From assembly GCF_034627025.1 (NCBI RefSeq), contig NZ_CP141048.1:4161001-4225000 (forward strand): 64,000 nucleotides of DNA. Direction: 5' to 3'. Position 1 is the stretch's first letter, and the number at the start of each line of letters is the position of its first letter. The stretch comes from Microvirga lotononidis. Its GTDB lineage: Bacteria; Pseudomonadota; Alphaproteobacteria; Rhizobiales; Beijerinckiaceae. The notes below the pieces were generated by a model, which was not told the origin of the DNA, ran no database searches, and saw only the letters and a program-made list of their open reading frames with translations. This document shows positions 60,147 through 64,000 of this stretch, piece by piece. A program made the position numbers and the translations under genes.

Positions 60147-61406
60147 ATGTCGCCTCCTAATATTCGCCGAAGGATGGCCATATGGTCTGGCCTCAAATCC
60201 CTCGCGACAAGGACGTCCATGTTCCACCTGACTTTCGCACTGCCGAGCATCTATGTCCTCGTGAGATTCGTGTGGCCGCTTCCCTGGGCACCGGGCGTGA
60301 AGATCGCTCTCGCCGTTGCCCTGCTCATGGCATCGCAATACCATCTGTGGAGCCGCCTTTCGTCGGGCTCGGTCTTCTCGCCCGAATTCCCGCGTGCCAT
60401 CGTCCTCCTGTTCAACTGGGCGTTCGGGGCGATCGTGCTGCTGGCCGGGATGCAGATCGCGCTCGATGTGGCCGCGCTCGTCGTGAGGATGGTTCGACCT
60501 GATGGCTGGGCGACGCCGGACGGCGCGCGGTACACGGCTGGGATCGCCGCCATGCTGATCTCGGCCCTGGGCGTGTCTCAGGCGATAAGGGTCCCGCCGC
60601 TCAAGGATGTGGAGATCGCCATCCCGGGCCTGTCTCCGCAGTTCGAAGGCTACAGGCTTCTCCAGCTCACGGATCTTCACATCAGTCGCCTGTTTCCCAG
60701 GGAGTGGACGCAGGCGATGGTCATGCAATCCAACGCGCTCGATGTCGACATGATCGTCGTGACAGGCGATCTGATCGACGGATCGTTTGACGCACGTGAC
60801 AGGGACGTGGAACCCCTGCGCGATCTGCATGCGAAGGACGGCGTCTGGGTCGTTCCCGGAAATCACGAGTATTTCTTCGGCTACGAGGAGTGGATGCGCC
60901 AATATGCCAATCTGGGGATGCAGGTGCTCACGAACGATCATGTGGTCCTGAACCGCGATGGCGGGAAGCTCGTATTGGCCGGTGTCACCGACCTGTCAGC
61001 CTCCAGGACCCGGAACCCGGCCCCGGATTTGTCTGCCGCCCTTGCGGGTGCGCCGGCAGACGCTCCGATTGTCCTGCTCGACCACCAACCGAGAAATGCC
61101 GCGCGGGCCGCTGAACGCGGTATTGCTCTGCAATTGTCGGGCCATACCCATGGCGGCATGATCCTTGGACTTGACCGACTGGTCGCGCGTGCCAACAACG
61201 GGTTCGTCTCGGGCCAGTACCAAGTCGGAAACATGACGCTCTATGTGAACAACGGTACAGCACTTTGGCCCGGGTTCGCGCTAAGACTCGGCCGCCCGTC
61301 CGAGCTGACGCGGATCACCCTGCGACGCGCGGCACAGCACAATCGTCATCTCGTACTTCCGATGACGAGCTCGAAGCGAGAGCTTGCTTCCGTCTCATCG
61401 CCTTAG
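60147..61406 (+). CDS. Membrane-anchored metallophosphoesterase (YaeI/YkuE type)
   Basis: This protein has up to 419 residues; ATGs at 60147 and 60174 are both possible. The N-terminal third has four hydrophobic segments (about 25-145). The calcineurin-like phosphoesterase domain follows with all metal ligands: DLHIS (about 176), GDLID (about 208), GNHEY (about 240) and GHTHGG (about 333). Relatives hydrolyse phospholipid-type or UDP-sugar pyrophosphate bonds, but the substrate is not certain here. It lies just downstream of the remnant of another phosphoesterase and is unrelated to it beyond the fold. Confidence 0.86.
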   Translation: MSPPNIRRRMAIWSGLKSLATRTSMFHLTFALPSIYVLVRFVWPLPWAPGVKIALAVALLMASQYHLWSRLSSGSVFSPEFPRAIVLLFNWAFGAIVLLAGMQIALDVAALVVRMVRPDGWATPDGARYTAGIAAMLISALGVSQAIRVPPLKDVEIAIPGLSPQFEGYRLLQLTDLHISRLFPREWTQAMVMQSNALDVDMIVVTGDLIDGSFDARDRDVEPLRDLHAKDGVWVVPGNHEYFFGYEEWMRQYANLGMQVLTNDHVVLNRDGGKLVLAGVTDLSASRTRNPAPDLSAALAGAPADAPIVLLDHQPRNAARAAERGIALQLSGHTHGGMILGLDRLVARANNGFVSGQYQVGNMTLYVNNGTALWPGFALRLGRPSELTRITLRRAAQHNRHLVLPMTSSKRELASVSSP

Positions 61407-61846
61407 TTTCTTATGATGCGGGAAGGTGAGAGGGCTTCAATTCGTTTGCGGATGGACGCCATCAGGGCAGGGGCCCACGAGCCGACGTGGTTCGACGAGA
61501 TGCTCGACAAGGTCGGCTGCCAGATGCCCTTATAAATTTTCCTACTGAACTTGCCCGCACGCGCGCAGCTCCATCAATGTCCCATGCATCTTTGCGGGAG
61601 AGCAGGCGATGGAGCCGTGGCTCTGGATAGAGATGGGCTCGACAGGATTGCGTTGGCGGAACGTCTGACGGAAACGTGACGGCGGCACGGCACGTGCGGC
61701 AGCTTGCCGTTCCAGATAGGCGGCTGTATGAACGGCGCGCAAACCAGCAGCTACTGGAGCCAGGGCTCGGCGTCGTCGCGCATTCGGATGGTATAATGTT
61801 TCGTTAGTGCGCGAAGGACTATTGCATCGCTCCAATGGGAGGAAAA
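61407..61846. other. Intergenic region, 440 bases, no gene seen
   Basis: Upstream region of the last ABC operon. GGAGGAAAA directly before the binding-protein start is the only clear site. A 97-codon minus-strand frame at 61542-61835 has no ribosome site or domain. Confidence 0.45.
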
Positions 61847-63103
61847 ATGAGAACGATTTGGAAATTTAGCTTGGCCATGGCCCTCGGACTGGGTCTGAGC
61901 GGTGGTGCGATGGCCCAGACGAAGGAAATTCGCGTCCTTCTGGCCAACCATCCCTATGGCGATATCCTCAAGGCGGCAATTCCGCAGTTCGAGCAGCAGA
62001 GCGGAATTAAGGTGAATGTCGAGAGCCTGCAGGAAAGCCAGCTCTCGACCAAGCTGACCACCGAGTTCGCCACGAATTCGTCGTCTGTCGACGTTTTCAT
62101 GACTCGCCCGCTGCAGGACGGAAAACTCTTCGCCAAGAACAAGTGGTATGAGCCACTCAGCGGGTATGACTTCTCCGACTACCCGGCGAATACGGTGAGC
62201 ATCGTGACCTACGACGGCAAGCCGAACATCGTTCCGCTGGTCACGGAGTGGCAGGTCCTGTTCTATCGCAAGGACCTTCTGGAAGCCGCAGGGATCAAGG
62301 TCCCGACGAATTTCGACGAGCTGGCAGCCGCTGCGGAGAAGCTCAACACCGGAGGCGTGGCGGGCCTCGCATCCCGCGGCAAGGGCGCCGCGGCGGTGAC
62401 CCAGCTGTCGAGCTATGTCTATAATTTCGGCGGCCAGTACCTCGACAAGGGCGTTGCTGTCTTCGACTCGAAGGAGGCTGTCGACGGCATTCGCTATTAT
62501 GGCAAGGTCGTCGGAAGCTACGGCCCCCGCGGTGTGACGTCCATGTCGTGGGAAAACATCCTGCCGTTGTTCCAGGCAGGCCGGATCGCCATGTGGACGG
62601 ATGCGTCCGTCTTCTATGGTCAGATCACCGATCCCGCGAAGACGTCGCTCGGGGCCGACAAGATCGGCATCGCCAACTTCCCGGCTGGACCTAAGACCAA
62701 TTCTCCCTTCTACGCGACCTCCTGGGGAATTGCTGTAGCGAGCCAGTCGAAGAAGAAAGACTTGGCCAAGACCTTCCTCGATTGGGCGACCAGCAAGGAG
62801 CTGGCGGCAAAGGCGATGGTCGGCAACATCACGATGGCACGCACGTCCGTCTGGGAAGATCCTGCCGTCGTCGCCAAGGTCGATCCCGGCCTGGTCGAGA
62901 CGCGCGCGTTCGTGGCAAAGAACGGCTATCCCACCGATCGCCCCTTCATGAGCGCAGTCGGCGAGGCCCGCGACCTGATCGGCGAGATCGTTCTTGAATC
63001 GATCAACACGAAGGGTGCTTCGCCGCAGATCGACGAGATGGCCAAGGACCGTGCCGCCAAGGTCAACAAGCTGCTGCGCGATACGGGCGAGTACGGACAG
63101 TAA
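61847..63103 (+). CDS. ABC sugar transporter substrate-binding protein
   Basis: The ATG at 61847 follows GGGAGG directly and gives 418 residues. A Sec signal peptide (1-24, GGAMAQ) precedes a family-1 binding protein: FEQQSGIKVNVESLQESQLSTKLTTEFATNSSSVDVF (the N-lobe start, cited in part), PLVTEWQVLFYRKDLLEAAGI, SWENILPLFQAGRIAMWTDASVF and FYATSWGIAVASQSKK. It captures a sugar or polyol in the periplasm. A hairpin after the stop separates it from the permease gene. Confidence 0.9.
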   Translation: MRTIWKFSLAMALGLGLSGGAMAQTKEIRVLLANHPYGDILKAAIPQFEQQSGIKVNVESLQESQLSTKLTTEFATNSSSVDVFMTRPLQDGKLFAKNKWYEPLSGYDFSDYPANTVSIVTYDGKPNIVPLVTEWQVLFYRKDLLEAAGIKVPTNFDELAAAAEKLNTGGVAGLASRGKGAAAVTQLSSYVYNFGGQYLDKGVAVFDSKEAVDGIRYYGKVVGSYGPRGVTSMSWENILPLFQAGRIAMWTDASVFYGQITDPAKTSLGADKIGIANFPAGPKTNSPFYATSWGIAVASQSKKKDLAKTFLDWATSKELAAKAMVGNITMARTSVWEDPAVVAKVDPGLVETRAFVAKNGYPTDRPFMSAVGEARDLIGEIVLESINTKGASPQIDEMAKDRAAKVNKLLRDTGEYGQ

Positions 63104-63115
63104 GTTCATCGGTAA

Positions 63116-63141
63116 GCCGTGCCGCCCACGGGCGGCACGGC
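63116..63141 (+). terminator. Hairpin between binding-protein and permease genes
   Basis: An 11-bp perfect stem GCCGTGCCGCC/GGCGGCACGGC with a CACG loop starts 13 bases after the stop. There is no T-tract. It may raise binding-protein output by protecting the upstream mRNA, as in many ABC operons. Confidence 0.6.
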
Positions 63142-63189
63142 ATTGATAGGAAATACCCAGCGCCTGGCGCTTTCACCCGTCGAGAGTTC

Positions 63190-64000
63190 ATGACCCAGAA
63201 CAGTTACGCGGACAGCAACATCCGATGGATCTATCCTCTGCCGGCGATCCTATTCGTCGCGTTGCTGATGGTCTTTCCGGTCCTCTACACCACCTATATC
63301 AGTCTGACGAACTGGACGCTGACGTCGGGCGCTGCGCCATCGTTCGTCGGTCTCGACAACTATGCTCAGGTTTTGATCGAGCCCCGCTTCCTGCAGGCCT
63401 TGTGGCGCACGATGGTTTTCACCGTCTCGGCCGTGGCAGTTGAGGCCGTGCTCGGGGTGGCGGCCGCTTTGTTGCTGAATCGAGCCTTCGTGGGGCGGAG
63501 CGTGGTCAAGCTGCTGCTTCTCCTGCCCCTGGTCGCGACACCGGTCGCGGTGGGCATCGTTTTCAATCTCTTCTACGATCCGACGATCGGATTGGCCAAT
63601 TACGTTCTGGAGGCGCTCGGGCTGCCGCCCAGCTCCTGGATCTCCGCTGCCAGCACGGTCATATTCTCCCTCGTGGTCGTCGATGTGTGGCAATGGACTC
63701 CCATGATCACGCTGATCGTGCTCGCCGGCCTTGCCGCCCTTTCTGACGAGCCGGCAGAGGCCGCACGCATCGACGGCGCAAACGAGTGGCAGATCATCCG
63801 GCTCATCACGATCCCAATGGTCATGCCGGTCATTATCACGGCCGTCATCCTGCGTCTGATCGATGCCCTCAAGACCTTCGACATCATTTTCGCAATGACG
63901 GGCGGTGGCCCGGGCTACGCGTCGGAGACGCTCAACCTCATCGGCTACAAGTACAGCTTCGAATATTTCCGAATGGGCCAGGCTGCTGTCATTCTGGTGG
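63190..64000 (+). CDS. ABC sugar transporter permease (3' cut by window edge)
   Basis: An ATG at 63190 opens a frame still open at the right edge, giving 270 visible residues. Hydrophobic segments begin at about residue 14, and the EAA loop reads EAARIDGANEWQIIRLITIP near residue 192, followed by IDALKTFDIIFAMTGGGPG, typical of MalF-type sugar permeases. About 25-40 residues are probably missing. It belongs with the preceding binding protein; the second permease and any ATPase would lie beyond the window. Confidence 0.9.
   Translation, partial: MTQNSYADSNIRWIYPLPAILFVALLMVFPVLYTTYISLTNWTLTSGAAPSFVGLDNYAQVLIEPRFLQALWRTMVFTVSAVAVEAVLGVAAALLLNRAFVGRSVVKLLLLLPLVATPVAVGIVFNLFYDPTIGLANYVLEALGLPPSSWISAASTVIFSLVVVDVWQWTPMITLIVLAGLAALSDEPAEAARIDGANEWQIIRLITIPMVMPVIITAVILRLIDALKTFDIIFAMTGGGPGYASETLNLIGYKYSFEYFRMGQAAVILV

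Noticed and set aside
61751..63109. 452-codon open frame on the minus strand
   Set aside because: Antisense to the ABC binding protein with signal peptide and ribosome site; no domain recognised.

Overview
The window is high-GC DNA from an alphaproteobacterium, most likely a Hyphomicrobiales member close to Microvirga or Methylobacterium. The reasons are the ExoA/ExoF/ExoY-like polysaccharide genes, the density of tripartite tricarboxylate and ABC sugar-uptake operons, and intergenic repeats that begin and end in CTAGAGC/GCTCTAG. The genus is inferred from general knowledge, not from a database search. No tRNA, rRNA, CRISPR array, phage or intact insertion sequence was seen.

Layout. (1) 1-15512 is an exopolysaccharide locus: the end of an ExoF-like export protein, a VanZ-like protein, a polysaccharide deacetylase, an ExoA-like glycosyltransferase, a flippase, a four-gene amino-sugar operon (nucleotidyltransferase, PLP aminotransferase, priming sugar transferase, LegB-type dehydratase), a FemAB-like acyltransferase, and a forward operon of asparagine synthase, GT4 glycosyltransferase and O-antigen ligase/polymerase. 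(2) 16014-22028 is a compact nonribosomal-peptide-type cluster on the minus strand: phosphopantetheinyl transferase, a TubC-docking/thioesterase protein, an adenylation-carrier protein with a PP-loop ATPase inserted inside its adenylation domain, and an acyl-CoA dehydrogenase. I regard this as the most novel system here. (3) 22693-34255 is a chemosensory operon: a receptor with two signalling tips, a triple CheW, CheB, CheR, CheA, a small STAS-like protein, a CheY-like regulator, CheC and a LOV-domain hybrid histidine kinase. (4) 34506-37047 has an RTX-repeat protein and a CelD-like acyltransferase.

(5) 37130-48675 is a four-carbon acid-sugar (threonate/erythronate-type) catabolic locus. A GntR regulator, OtnC, OtnI and a DUF1537 kinase run leftward, followed by a COG4091-type oxidoreductase and an SBF-type symporter. 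PdxA2, TctC/B/A and a 3-hydroxyisobutyrate-dehydrogenase-family enzyme run rightward from a shared promoter region with a 13-bp palindrome. (6) 48668-54440 is a second sugar locus: PfkB kinase, GntR regulator and DapA-family aldolase, divergent from a sugar ABC transporter with no ATPase gene beside it. (7) 54582-57714 has a cytochrome b561, two convergent Gly/Tyr-rich secreted proteins and a second RTX protein. (8) 58301-60069 is a decayed ABC-transporter/phosphodiesterase operon with one intact permease. It is followed by a membrane metallophosphoesterase and a new ABC sugar operon that runs off the right edge.

At least three intergenic repeats (39612-39710, 44477-44570, 56831-56962) carry terminal CTAGAGC-type ends, and each supplies the TAG stop codon of the gene next to it. 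Two of them share a hairpin whose two arms differ by compensating changes.
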